Shown: positions 17,845 to 27,585 of the stretch, one piece after another | Layout of the letters: each line of letters opens with the position of its first letter | Position numbering within the stretch: position 1 is the first letter of the stretch | Assembly: GCF_002909255.1 (NCBI RefSeq) | Contig: NZ_PIOB01000001.1 | Coordinates: 1,178,001-1,242,000 of the forward strand | Origin: Arenibacter hampyeongensis | GTDB taxonomy: Bacteria > Bacteroidota > Bacteroidia > Flavobacteriales > Flavobacteriaceae | Direction: 5' to 3' | DNA: 64,000 nt | Notes under the pieces: model-generated | Told to the model about the DNA's origin: nothing | Seen by the model: the letters and a program-made list of their open reading frames with translations, nothing else | The model's database searches: none | Program-made: the position numbers and the translations under genes

Positions 17845-19857
17845 ATGATGAAATTATTTAGGAAACCGCTGGCAATAATCTCTTTTTTAACAATTATGGT
17901 CGGTTTAACGGGTATGGCACAAGATAACAAGAACGCCAAATCAAATCAATTAAAGGACCGTTGGACCATTGTTGGCGACAAAATAATGTGGCAGGTTAAT
18001 GACGACCATACAGATAAAATAGAAATGAGTGGTCTTAAAATTTCTAACATCATATCGTATGGTTCAAAAAACAATGGAGACCTTTATTTGAGCCGCAAGA
18101 TTGTCTGGCCAATGTTAAGGACCATTCCCAATAATACTCATGCAAGTTTAACACATACCTTCGAAATGTCACCTTCATATACAATTGATGGCGAACAAAT
18201 AAGCACAGAGCATTTAGATAAGGTAGAATTGGATGGCACCTTGAATCTTTATACTACGATAAGCGAAGGAATAACTGCTCATCACTTCATATTCCCAAGT
18301 ACGGACAAGCCGATTTATATTGAAAGGATTACAATATCGAACACCTCCAAGAAGGAAAAGGAAATAACTGTAAGTTTTCCAATTTATGAGCACCGAACTG
18401 AAGCTGGTAAAGGGGTAGATGGGGTGTACTTCCTGGATGCAAAAATGGATCGCCCCGGCACATACAAGCTAAGTCCCGGGGAGTCGGTAAAAGTTGCAAT
18501 TCAGATTACCGGACGGAAAGACAAGGAGCTGTACATACAATGCAATCCTGTCAAAGAAGAGGGTATGAGACTAGATTTTACCAATGAAATGAGGGAATCG
18601 CTTGTTTTCGAATCCCCAGATCCCATATTAGATCACATGTTCTCCTTTGCAAAAATCAGGGCCACGGAGAGCATCTATGCCACCAAGGGAGGACTGATGC
18701 ACGGACCAGGTGGCGGAGCCTATTATGCGGCTATTTGGGCCAACGATCAGGCAGAATATGTAAACCCGTTTTTTCCTTTCTTGGGCAATAAAAACGGTAA
18801 CGAATCTGCCATCAATAGTTTTAGGCATTTTGCAAGGTTTATGAACGATGAATTCAAGCCCATTCCTTCTTCCATTATTGCTGAGGGGACCGATATTTGG
18901 AACGGTGCTGGAGACCGTGGGGATATGGCCATGATTGCTTATGGGGCATCTAGGTTTTCCCTGGCATATGGCAATAAAAAAGTGGCCAAAGAATTATTTC
19001 CATTAATAAAATGGTCGCTGGAATATTGTGAAAAACACAAGACAAAAGATGGGGTTATTGCTTCGGACACCGATGAACTGGAAGGCCGTTTTCCGACAGG
19101 GAAGGTCAATCTCACCACTTCAACATTAACCTATGGGGCATTAATAAGCGCCTCCCATCTTGCAGACGAGTTGAATAAGCCCGAACTCGCCCTACAATAT
19201 AGGGAGAGGGCCGTGGCCTTGCGAGAGGCCATAGATAAATATTTTGGGGATACTATGGAGGGATTTGAAACCTACCGCTATTTCGATGGAAACCAAAAAC
19301 TGCGCTCCTGGATATCCATCCCATTGACCATGGGAATCTTTGAACGTAAAGAGGGGACAATACAGGCCCTTTTGTCTCCTTATCTTTGGAGCGAAAATGG
19401 GGTTTATACGGAAGCTGGCAAGGAAACTTTCTGGGACAGAGCTACCCTATATACCTTAAGGGGTATTTTTAATGCAGGAGAGGTGAATACCGCCTATAGG
19501 GCATTGGAAAATTATTCTAGAAAAAGGTTATTGGGAGACCACGTGCCTTATGCCGTGGAGGCCTGGCCCGAAGGTGACCAGCAGCACCTTTCTGCTGAAA
19601 GTGGATTGTACTGCAGGGTTATAACAGAGGGCCTTTTCGGAATTGAGCCCATAGGATTCAACAAATTCCTATGTTCCCCAAGATTACCTGAAAACTGGGA
19701 CAAAATGGCCTTGAAGAATATCAAGGCCTTTGGGCATAGTTTCGATATCGATGTGGTAAGGGGAAAAACAGGCACGAATGTGAAAATAATGAAAAATGGA
19801 AAGCTGATCGATCAAAAAACCTGGAATGGAGAAGAACCGTTATTATTTAAATTATAA
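17845..19857 (+). CDS. Secreted six-hairpin (alpha/alpha)6 glycosidase, family unassigned
   Basis: A 670-residue protein with a signal peptide ending near residue 26 (LTGMAQD). Residues 30-240 form a beta-sandwich and residues 250-620 an (alpha/alpha)6 barrel of the GH37/63/65/78/95 superfamily type. Likely active-site stretches are GPGGGAYYAAIWANDQAEY, IAEGTDIWNGAGDRGDMAMI and YAVEAWPEGDQQHLSAESG. These acidic clusters fit an inverting glycosidase with Asp/Glu catalysis. I cannot place it in a numbered family with confidence. It sits between the two GH110 homologues, with only four bases before copy B, so it should act on the same oligosaccharide. Confidence 0.75.
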   Translation: MMKLFRKPLAIISFLTIMVGLTGMAQDNKNAKSNQLKDRWTIVGDKIMWQVNDDHTDKIEMSGLKISNIISYGSKNNGDLYLSRKIVWPMLRTIPNNTHASLTHTFEMSPSYTIDGEQISTEHLDKVELDGTLNLYTTISEGITAHHFIFPSTDKPIYIERITISNTSKKEKEITVSFPIYEHRTEAGKGVDGVYFLDAKMDRPGTYKLSPGESVKVAIQITGRKDKELYIQCNPVKEEGMRLDFTNEMRESLVFESPDPILDHMFSFAKIRATESIYATKGGLMHGPGGGAYYAAIWANDQAEYVNPFFPFLGNKNGNESAINSFRHFARFMNDEFKPIPSSIIAEGTDIWNGAGDRGDMAMIAYGASRFSLAYGNKKVAKELFPLIKWSLEYCEKHKTKDGVIASDTDELEGRFPTGKVNLTTSTLTYGALISASHLADELNKPELALQYRERAVALREAIDKYFGDTMEGFETYRYFDGNQKLRSWISIPLTMGIFERKEGTIQALLSPYLWSENGVYTEAGKETFWDRATLYTLRGIFNAGEVNTAYRALENYSRKRLLGDHVPYAVEAWPEGDQQHLSAESGLYCRVITEGLFGIEPIGFNKFLCSPRLPENWDKMALKNIKAFGHSFDIDVVRGKTGTNVKIMKNGKLIDQKTWNGEEPLLFKL

Positions 19858-19861
19858 TAAA

Positions 19862-21703
19862 ATGAGGAAAAAGAGACTCACTTTATTGCTCTGCGTTTCA
19901 CTTTTGATGATATCCAATATTCAATCAACACTGGCCCAACAAATAATCGATCTCAAAGACTACGGCGTTAGGGCCAATTCTTTTCAGGATGCAGTACCGG
20001 CAATCACCAAAGCTTTGGCAGATGCCGCAAAATATGAATCTGCTGTAGTAAGGTTTCCAAAAGGGCGCATAGACCTATGGCCTGCAGAGGCTGCCAAAAG
20101 AGAGCTCTATGTTTCCAATGCTACCGAATCCGACACCCTGAGCAAGGTTAAAAATGTGGGAATTTTATTGGAGAATATGAGTAACATTACATTGGCAGGC
20201 GATGAAACTATAATAATGAGCCATGGCAAAATGGTACATCTGGCCAATATTAATAGCAGGAATATTACGGTAAAAAATATGGGATTCGACTATGAACGGC
20301 CTTCCATGTCCGAATTCACAATATTGGAGGTGACAGATGATTTTGCTTTGGTGAAAGTACATCGAGATTCGCGTTATTCGGTTATCGATCAAAAAGTGGT
20401 ATGGTATGGCGAGGGTTGGAAATCAGGCCATTTACATACTATCAAGTTTAATCCGGAACAAGAGAGCATGTATTATTTTAGAAATCCGGCTTTTGAAAAT
20501 GCTATAGCTACTGCCCAAGGGGATAATCAAATTCTGTTTACGGGAGATTTTTCCAAGGCGGGATTGGTTAAGGAAGATGTTTTAACAATGCGGGATACGT
20601 ACCGGGATTGTTTGGGGGTACTCAATCATTTTTCAGAGAATTTGACCTTTGAGAACATAGGATTCCACTATATGCATGGCTTGGGAATGGTGAGCCAATT
20701 TTCAAAGAATATTTCCGTTGAAGGCCTTATAGCGAAACCTCGGCAGGAAACGGGAAGGATTATTGCCGGTTTTGCAGATTTTCTGCATTTTTCGGGATGC
20801 TATGGCAGGATTACCATAGAGAATAGCCTTTTTTCAGGATCTCATGACGATCCCATAAATGTACATGGGACGCATTTACGAGTGGTTGGCCATGAAGGGG
20901 ATAAGATAAAAGTGCGTTTTATGCACCATCAGACATGGAACTTAATGGCTTTTGAAGAAGGGGATTCCATTGGGTATGTGGACAATGAGAACCTTTTGGT
21001 TTACCATAATGCTGTAGTAAAAAAGGTGACAAAATTGTCGGACCGGGAGCTAGAACTGCAATTGGACCGCCCGTTACCCAGGCAATTGAAGGAGAAGCAT
21101 TGTGTAGAAAACTTGACCAAAACTCCTGAATTGGTAGTGAAGAATAATAGATTTGAACATACCAATACGCGAGGACTATTGGTGACCACAAGAAAAAAAG
21201 TGTTGATAGAGGGAAATACTTTTTTTAGAACGGGCATGCATGCCATTCTTATTGCCAACGACTGTAATTCGTGGTATGAATCGGGTGCGGTAAAGGACCT
21301 TACGATCAGGAACAATAAATTTATTGAGTGTGGGTATAATTCTTTTCCAAATACTTATCCGATTGCTATTATGCCGGAGGCCCATAATTTTGTAAAGAAT
21401 CAATATGTACATTCCAATATTAGTATTGTAGACAATGAGTTTACGCTTTTTGGTCCCCCATTATTGTTTGCCAGGGCCACAGAGAATCTTACTTTTGAAC
21501 GCAACAAGGTGCGGAAAGGGGACCAGGAAAACTTCCCTGTTAGCAATCAGCCCATGTTTTTTTTAGAACATTGTAAGGATGTAAGTATCCAGTCCAATGT
21601 AATGGATATTGAAGGAATGGAAACTAAGATTCAGATCAAGGCTATGAAAAGGTCCCAATTGGACTATGATGCCAAATATGAATTGCAACTGATTACAAAA
21701 TAG
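19862..21703 (+). CDS. GH110-type alpha-1,3-galactosidase homologue B
   Basis: A beta-helix glycosidase of about 613 residues. The ATG at 19862, four bases after the previous stop, gives a clean signal peptide (MRKKRLTLLLCVSLLMISN, ending STLAQ). An upstream ATG at 19826 overlaps the previous gene. GFADFLHFSGCYG near residue 305 and SHDDPINVHGTHL near residues 328-334 are classic GH110 motifs with the catalytic Asp and Asp-Asp set. GH110 enzymes release terminal alpha-1,3-linked galactose, from blood group B antigens in gut Bacteroides and from desulfated carrageenan-type oligosaccharides in marine bacteria. Here that points to a galactose-bearing glycan. Confidence 0.88.
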   Translation: MRKKRLTLLLCVSLLMISNIQSTLAQQIIDLKDYGVRANSFQDAVPAITKALADAAKYESAVVRFPKGRIDLWPAEAAKRELYVSNATESDTLSKVKNVGILLENMSNITLAGDETIIMSHGKMVHLANINSRNITVKNMGFDYERPSMSEFTILEVTDDFALVKVHRDSRYSVIDQKVVWYGEGWKSGHLHTIKFNPEQESMYYFRNPAFENAIATAQGDNQILFTGDFSKAGLVKEDVLTMRDTYRDCLGVLNHFSENLTFENIGFHYMHGLGMVSQFSKNISVEGLIAKPRQETGRIIAGFADFLHFSGCYGRITIENSLFSGSHDDPINVHGTHLRVVGHEGDKIKVRFMHHQTWNLMAFEEGDSIGYVDNENLLVYHNAVVKKVTKLSDRELELQLDRPLPRQLKEKHCVENLTKTPELVVKNNRFEHTNTRGLLVTTRKKVLIEGNTFFRTGMHAILIANDCNSWYESGAVKDLTIRNNKFIECGYNSFPNTYPIAIMPEAHNFVKNQYVHSNISIVDNEFTLFGPPLLFARATENLTFERNKVRKGDQENFPVSNQPMFFLEHCKDVSIQSNVMDIEGMETKIQIKAMKRSQLDYDAKYELQLITK

Positions 21704-21812
21704 ACTACTGTTTAAAAACAGGGCTTAGCGTTGGAAAAGGACAAAGAGCGGAAAGAACTGCCCAGATAAATTCAACTATATTAAACCACAATATTCAATA
21801 ACAACCCCTATT

Positions 21813-24215
21813 ATGAAGCTTACCACAGGAGTACTCAGTATTTTAGTATTGATCACATCATGTAGCACCGAAAAAAAGGAATCCAACCAGGAGCACCTCA
21901 AAATATGGTATGATCAACCGGCCTTGGCAACTGCGAAGGACGATCCAAATGGTTGGAAAGACGATGCGGAATGGCTAAAGGCACTGCCCTTGGGCAATGG
22001 ATCCTTTGGGGCAATGGTGTTTGGGGATGTTAATTTGGAGCGAATCCAATTAAATGAAGAAAGCATGTGGTCCGGTAGTCCGGATGATAATGATAACCCT
22101 GAGGCATTTGCTGCCCAGGCCGAAATTCGTGAACTATTGTTCAATGGTAAATATAAAGAAGCTACCGAACTCACCAATAGTACCCAGGTCTGCAAGGGGG
22201 AAGGCTCTGGGCATGGCAATGGGGCCGAAGTTCCCTTTGGATGCTTTCAAACCTTGGGAGACCTTTGGATAGATAATGGACAAAAAGAGCCTTATGAAAA
22301 CTACCATAGGGAGCTGGATCTTGATGAGGCGATAGTACGCATAAGTTATACCCAAAATGGAGTAAACTACAAAAGGGAAATCTTTACCAGCTATCCCGAT
22401 CAGGTTATGATAGTGCGATTTACGGCCAATAAACCAGGCCAAATTTCCTTCAGCGCCAAAATGGACCGGCCTGAGAATTATAAAACCTATTCCGAAGATG
22501 GGCAGTTGATCATGTCAGGGGCATTGCCCAATGGCAAGGGACAAGATGGCTTGCAATATATGACCCGACTAAAAGGCGCCAATAAAGGAGGTGCTTTGCA
22601 ATATGTAGGCGATAGATTAGTTGTGGAAAATGCGAATGAGGTTACCTTATATTTATCGGCCTCAACAGATTATGTTTTAGATCCCCCAAATTATATTGGC
22701 CGGGATTATATAAATATTACTGAAGCCAATATAAATAAGGCCTTGGTCAAATCTTTTGATGAGCTATTATCAGATCATACCCAGGAATATCAAAACTACT
22801 TTAAGCGAGTAAGTTTGGATATTACTCCAGACCCTATAACTCCTTTGCCGACAGGAACCAGATTGGAAAGGTACAAGGAGACCAAAAATGACCCACACTT
22901 GGAGGAACTAATGTTTCAGTACGGTAGATACCTTTTGATCTCCTCTTCCAGACCCGGTACACTACCCGCCAATTTGCAGGGAATCTGGGCCAATAAAATT
23001 CAAACTCCATGGAATGGGGACTACCATACCGATATAAATGTACAGATGAACTATTGGTTGGCAGAAACCACCAATTTATCGGAATTGCATATGCCATTGT
23101 TCAATTTACTTACCTCCTTGGTGCCTTCGGGAGAGCGGACCGCAGAAGTACAATATCACAACAAGGGTTGGGTGCTACACCCCATCACCAATGTATGGGG
23201 CTATACTTCTCCTGGGGAAAGCGCTTCCTGGGGAATGCATACCGGAGGCGGCGCATGGCTAAGTACCCATATCGCAGAGCATTATGCCTTTTCCAAGGAC
23301 AAAGATTTTTTAAAACAGATGTATCCAGTTTTAAAAGGCTCCGTTGATTTCTATATGGACTGGTTGGTAAAAGATCCCAAAACAGGGAAGTTGGTATCCG
23401 GACCAGCAGTTTCCCCTGAAAATACATTTATCGCGCCAGATGGCAGTCGAAGTCAGATCAGTATGGGGCCTGCCCATGATCAACAAGTGATCTGGCAACT
23501 TTTTACCGATTTTCTTAATTCTTCCAAAGAACTTGGAATAAGCGATTCCTATGTACAAAAGGTAAGCGAAGCCAAGAATTCCCTTTTAGGTCCAAAGATA
23601 GGCAGTGATGGACGTTTAATGGAATGGGCAGAGGAATTTGAGGAAGTAGAACCAGGGCATAGGCACATTTCACACTTGTTTGCACTTCATCCAGGAAATG
23701 AAATCAGTAGGATAGAGACTCCCGGCCTTGCAGCCGCCGCAGGTAAGTCCTTGGACCATAGAATTGGCAATGGTGGTGGAGGTACCGGATGGAGCGCAGC
23801 CTGGCTCATTAACCAATACGCGCGTTTAGGCGATGGTGATAAAGCCAAGAGTAGTTTGGAAACCGTCCTCAGCAAAAGTACCGCTGTGAATTTATTCGGA
23901 CTGCATCCGCCTTTTCAAATGGACGCTAATTTTGGAACCACCGCAGGAGTAGCTGAAATGCTTTTGCAAAGTCATGCCGGGGCCATAGAATTATTACCGG
24001 CCTTACCTAAGGCTTGGCCAACGGGTAGTGTAAATGGGCTTAAGGCAAGGGGAAATATAACGGTAGATATGAAATGGGAAAATGGACAACTGCTTTATGC
24101 CAATATCGTGGCACCCGTGGGAAAAGAAATCACTGTTTCATACGGGGCATTGAAAAAAACCGTTCAGTTAAAGGAAAATGAAATATTCAAGTTTGTTACG
24201 GACAATGCCAACTAA
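21813..24215 (+). CDS. GH95 alpha-L-fucosidase / alpha-L-galactosidase lipoprotein
   Basis: An 800-residue lipoprotein (LVLITSCSTEKK lipobox, Cys near residue 17). The N-terminal GH95 domain opens with ALPLGNGSFGAMVFGDVNLE and QLNEESMWSGSPDDND, standard for the family. The (alpha/alpha)6 barrel has DINVQMNYW near residue 406 (two catalytic-site Asn), VSPENTF near 532 (general acid Glu) and FQMDANFGTTAGVAEML near 702 (Asp). All these residues are present, so the enzyme should be active. GH95 inverting enzymes remove alpha-1,2-L-fucose or alpha-L-galactose. Last gene of PUL 1, followed by a strong terminator. Confidence 0.95.
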   Translation: MKLTTGVLSILVLITSCSTEKKESNQEHLKIWYDQPALATAKDDPNGWKDDAEWLKALPLGNGSFGAMVFGDVNLERIQLNEESMWSGSPDDNDNPEAFAAQAEIRELLFNGKYKEATELTNSTQVCKGEGSGHGNGAEVPFGCFQTLGDLWIDNGQKEPYENYHRELDLDEAIVRISYTQNGVNYKREIFTSYPDQVMIVRFTANKPGQISFSAKMDRPENYKTYSEDGQLIMSGALPNGKGQDGLQYMTRLKGANKGGALQYVGDRLVVENANEVTLYLSASTDYVLDPPNYIGRDYINITEANINKALVKSFDELLSDHTQEYQNYFKRVSLDITPDPITPLPTGTRLERYKETKNDPHLEELMFQYGRYLLISSSRPGTLPANLQGIWANKIQTPWNGDYHTDINVQMNYWLAETTNLSELHMPLFNLLTSLVPSGERTAEVQYHNKGWVLHPITNVWGYTSPGESASWGMHTGGGAWLSTHIAEHYAFSKDKDFLKQMYPVLKGSVDFYMDWLVKDPKTGKLVSGPAVSPENTFIAPDGSRSQISMGPAHDQQVIWQLFTDFLNSSKELGISDSYVQKVSEAKNSLLGPKIGSDGRLMEWAEEFEEVEPGHRHISHLFALHPGNEISRIETPGLAAAAGKSLDHRIGNGGGGTGWSAAWLINQYARLGDGDKAKSSLETVLSKSTAVNLFGLHPPFQMDANFGTTAGVAEMLLQSHAGAIELLPALPKAWPTGSVNGLKARGNITVDMKWENGQLLYANIVAPVGKEITVSYGALKKTVQLKENEIFKFVTDNAN

Positions 24216-24242
24216 TTAAGAAAGCCGATGTTAGTTGAGTTT

Positions 24243-24279
24243 AAAAGGAACAATAGTAGACTATTGTTCCTTTTTTGTT
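24243..24279 (+). terminator. Strong intrinsic terminator of PUL 1
   Basis: A perfect 14-bp stem, AAAAGGAACAATAG paired with CTATTGTTCCTTTT around a TAGA loop, is followed by further T residues. It starts 28 bases after the GH95 stop. Because A residues flank the other side, it could also terminate the convergent haemoglobin gene. The GAACAATAG core recurs at 29172 and, degenerated, at 59428. Confidence 0.9.
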
Positions 24280-24353
24280 GCTAGATTTAGCTACTTTGAT
24301 AGTATTCAAAAAACGGTAGGCCAAAAATGATGGATACTGTCCTAATTTTTAAC

Positions 24354-24737
24354 CTAAATCGCAACAATATCGCCTTTTAAGGATTCAAGAATTGCGATAA
24401 CTTCATTTTTTTCTGCCTGTCCAATTCCATTAGTGTCCAGAGCCCATACTGTGTCGTCCGTGGCACTGGCCCATTCGGTTTCATTAATGTGCATGCCTGT
24501 ATGTGAAGTACGCATATCCCTGCCGGAATATTTATGAGGCCCCCCAGTTCCCATGGAGAAGAACTCAAAAACCAATTGCTTAAGCTTATCCATATCGATA
24601 TTATTAAAATGGTGGCCTATAAGTGGATTGTTAGCATTTTTGTCCAATACATCATTGACAATTTTCCTAACACCAAGTTCTGAACCCAATCTTTCATATA
24701 GGGAAGTCTTTTGCGTGGTGATTGCAGTTTTGTCCAT
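24354..24737 (-). CDS. Group 1-like truncated haemoglobin
   Basis: A 127-residue globin. SLYERLGSELGVRKIVNDVLDK, then NNPLIGHHF, GTGGPHKYSGRDM and SHTGMHI, follow the 2-on-2 truncated haemoglobin pattern, including the glycine motifs and a His in the F-helix region that should bind haem. The usual Phe-Tyr at B9-B10 is replaced by Val-Leu, so the distal Tyr that stabilises bound oxygen is missing. That is a variant seen in some Bacteroidota members. It may handle oxygen or nitric oxide. It is convergent with GH95 and unrelated to the PUL by content. Confidence 0.88.
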   Translation of the reverse strand: MDKTAITTQKTSLYERLGSELGVRKIVNDVLDKNANNPLIGHHFNNIDMDKLKQLVFEFFSMGTGGPHKYSGRDMRTSHTGMHINETEWASATDDTVWALDTNGIGQAEKNEVIAILESLKGDIVAI

Positions 24738-25157
24738 AACTCGAATGATTTTGAAGTGAATAAAATTGGTTACAAACTCTTAAGATTTTCGATGAAATCG
24801 TTCTATTGTGAATGTTGTTGGGGGTATCACAATTTGTGCCATTGAATTGGCCAAGGCTCAATAGGGGACATGTACAGAAGTTCTTAAAGTTAGCATTTTT
24901 CTATAGATTTTCCCAATTTAAAAATACAATACCTGCTCTCTATAGTGAAAAATTATTACTATACTTTTCTTGTTGATATTGTTGGTGGCCCAATCTATTG
25001 TCGGATTAAAATAGGTGAAGGATAAAGATTTTGACTAGACCGGGTAATTGGAGTCTATGCTGGTAAAAGTTCAAGAATTCCGTGTACGGAATATGAATTA
25101 AGAAGTATATTGGGAAAAAATAGACTAATTAAGGTGATTTAAAAATAGTAATAGGTT
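24738..25157. other. Intergenic region with a duplicated leader segment
   Basis: About 420 AT-rich bases between divergent genes. They carry the segment at 24947-25004 that is repeated upstream of the gene at 29396, listed separately. I see no coding remnant. Confidence 0.5.
24947..25004 (+). repeat. Leader repeat, copy 1
   Basis: This segment, with GAAAAATTATT, TTGTTGATATTGTT and GCCCAATCTATTG, matches 29313-29368 at roughly four bases in five. Each copy precedes an exported-protein gene, and each lies a few hundred bases after a GAACAATAG terminator. It may be a shared promoter or operator, or the remains of a duplication. Confidence 0.6.
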
Positions 25158-27335
25158 ATGAGTGTAAAATTAGGACTACGGGCTGTTGTGGCTTTAAGTA
25201 TTTTAACAATGTCATGTAAGGCACTAACAGCCGATAACAATACTCCAATTGTTGATTCTTTACAAAATAACACTATAAATATTTATTGTAATGAAGATAA
25301 TAATTTGTACCAATTGCTATTATCCAGGGCATATAAGGTGAACCGTTATGAAAATATTAATAATGCTCTAGAAGGTAGCTTAAAGGGTGATAGACTATTA
25401 GTATTGGCCAAAAACTATCCGGCCGAAAAGACTGCGCTCCCAGAGGGTTTCTATAACATGGTCAAGGAAAAGGATCTGAAGGTCTATGTAGAGTTTCCTG
25501 ATCGTTTGTCCAGCGGTGTAACCGGAGAAATAAAGTCCACCGAAAAAGAAAGATTGGTGGTTACCTCGGATTTTTTTGGAGAGCGATTGGAACGATCAAT
25601 GATTTTGGATGCGGGGCTTTATAAGTATGTAAATGTTCCTGAAAGAGCCTCCCACCTAAAAGGAGCTAAGGTAGCGGGGTTTAAAAAGGCCGTTTATGGT
25701 CTTGAAAACACCCCGAATTTCCCCATTCTATTTGAGGATGGCGATGTACTGGTATCGACCACCAAGTTGAGCGATTTCAACAGAAGTCGGTATTCCCCCC
25801 ATAATGCGTGGAGGAATGCGATAGGGGGTATTCTGTCCCATATGTCCATAGACATGGACGAAGAAGCCATAAAATGGGAACCCATTGTACGGCCCACCTT
25901 CGATGCGTCGACGGCCATTTCCAAAGAAGATTATCGCACAGCTGTTGATCGTGGTGCGGAGTGGTACGATAAGGCCAAGTTTCTAATCCATCCAGAATGG
26001 AGGGATCACTGGCGCAGTATTGACACCTTAAAATTACCGGTTGGTTCACCTATGGATCTTAATCTGCCCTCTGGGGATGGTTCATTGGGCGTTATGGAAG
26101 GCCACTACTCCTATATCAACCCCGATGGGAGCCAACAATACCGATATTGGCTCCGTGCCGATTGTGTAGCCGAGACCGCCATGACTTTGGCAACCGCGAA
26201 CGGGATAAAACAAAATTCCAAATATTTGGAAACGGCCACTAATCTAATGGATTTTGTATATAATTCGGAAACCTTTAAAACTACCAATAGTATAGATCCA
26301 AAGCAATCGTCCTATGGACTGATAGGATGGGCAGATACGAATAAACATCGATATTATGGTGATGACAATGCCCGGGTAATCCTTGGTTCTGTACTGGCAT
26401 CGCAGACGATGATGAATCCCAAATGGGACAAGCAGATATTGGAACTGATCTTGGCCAATTTTCGGACCTCTGGCTATAAAGGGTTTCGAAAAGGAGCACT
26501 AAATGGTAAAGATATAGACCAAACCACTTGGCAGGTACTCATGGCAAGGGATCTGGAAAATATTGCCCCACACTACGAGTCATGGATATGGGCAACCTAT
26601 CTCTGGTTGTACGATAAGACAGGCTACAAACCCTTGTTGGACAAAGCCAAGAGAGCCATTTCCATTACCATGGAAAACTACCCTACAAATTGGTTATGGA
26701 CCAATGGGCTCCAGCAGGAACGTGCTCGGATGATTCTTCCACTTGCGTGGCTGGTGCGAGCCGAAGATACACAACAACACAGGGATTGGCTACATTTAAT
26801 ATGCGATGATCTATTGGAACATCAGGTGGACTCTGGGGCATTTAGGGAAGAATTGGGAATTGGTGATAATGGAAGATACGGTGCACCAAAGTCCAACGAA
26901 AGCTATGGGCATGCTGAAGCTCCCGTAATTCATATTAATGGAGACCCAGTGGCAGATATGCTCTATACAACAAACTTTGCATTTTTTGCCTTGAACGAAG
27001 CTGCACAGGCAACCCAGGAACCAAGATATCTGACAGCCATCGACAAACTGGCAGATTTTCTGGTTCGTATTCAAAGCACCTCCTCTGGAAGGGCCGATCT
27101 GGATGGCTGTTGGTTCCGTGCCTTCGATTTCGAAGACTGGGAATATTATGGTTCCAACGCCGACCATGGCTGGGGCGCTTGGGGAACCTTAACAGGATGG
27201 ACACAAAGCTTTATCACCACAACTTTGGCACTAAAACTTGAAAATACGAGCTATTGGGAAAAGACCAAGGAATCTACGGTAGGAACCGAAATTGAAGAAG
27301 TTTGGCAACAAATGTTGCCGGGAGTGGAACATTAA
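25158..27335 (+). CDS. Lipoprotein with six-hairpin glycosidase-like domain, unclassified
   Basis: A 725-residue lipoprotein (SILTMSCKALTAD, Cys near residue 16). Residues 30-230 read as an alpha/beta domain resembling a class I glutamine-amidotransferase-like or ThuA-like fold (DRLLVLAKNYP, then ILFEDGDVLVSTTKLSDF), without a catalytic triad that I can identify. Residues 250-715 are Trp-rich alpha-hairpins typical of (alpha/alpha)6 glycosidases, with SYGHAEAPVIHINGDPVAD and FEDWEYYGSNADHGWGAWG as conserved-looking stretches. I cannot name a family. It is followed 250 bases later by a sugar symporter, which suggests hydrolysis outside and uptake of the product. Confidence 0.6.
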   Translation: MSVKLGLRAVVALSILTMSCKALTADNNTPIVDSLQNNTINIYCNEDNNLYQLLLSRAYKVNRYENINNALEGSLKGDRLLVLAKNYPAEKTALPEGFYNMVKEKDLKVYVEFPDRLSSGVTGEIKSTEKERLVVTSDFFGERLERSMILDAGLYKYVNVPERASHLKGAKVAGFKKAVYGLENTPNFPILFEDGDVLVSTTKLSDFNRSRYSPHNAWRNAIGGILSHMSIDMDEEAIKWEPIVRPTFDASTAISKEDYRTAVDRGAEWYDKAKFLIHPEWRDHWRSIDTLKLPVGSPMDLNLPSGDGSLGVMEGHYSYINPDGSQQYRYWLRADCVAETAMTLATANGIKQNSKYLETATNLMDFVYNSETFKTTNSIDPKQSSYGLIGWADTNKHRYYGDDNARVILGSVLASQTMMNPKWDKQILELILANFRTSGYKGFRKGALNGKDIDQTTWQVLMARDLENIAPHYESWIWATYLWLYDKTGYKPLLDKAKRAISITMENYPTNWLWTNGLQQERARMILPLAWLVRAEDTQQHRDWLHLICDDLLEHQVDSGAFREELGIGDNGRYGAPKSNESYGHAEAPVIHINGDPVADMLYTTNFAFFALNEAAQATQEPRYLTAIDKLADFLVRIQSTSSGRADLDGCWFRAFDFEDWEYYGSNADHGWGAWGTLTGWTQSFITTTLALKLENTSYWEKTKESTVGTEIEEVWQQMLPGVEH

Positions 27336-27585
27336 TTGGTACACGAATTATATAAAAAAACTTAGATTTTCAATTAATGCACCTAGTCAAATTTACAAAA
27401 CAGTATACAGTGGCTTTGTTAAACGATAAGGTTTCCTTTTGGGGAAAATATTCGCCAGGCAAGGAGTCGCGATTCAGTTTTTGCTGCTTTGACCGATAAG
27501 GAAAAGATATTTTCAAACGCCCTGTTTTAGGTATCGAGCATGGAAATCATTGCAGGAAATAAACAAGTACAACTGGAATAAAACT

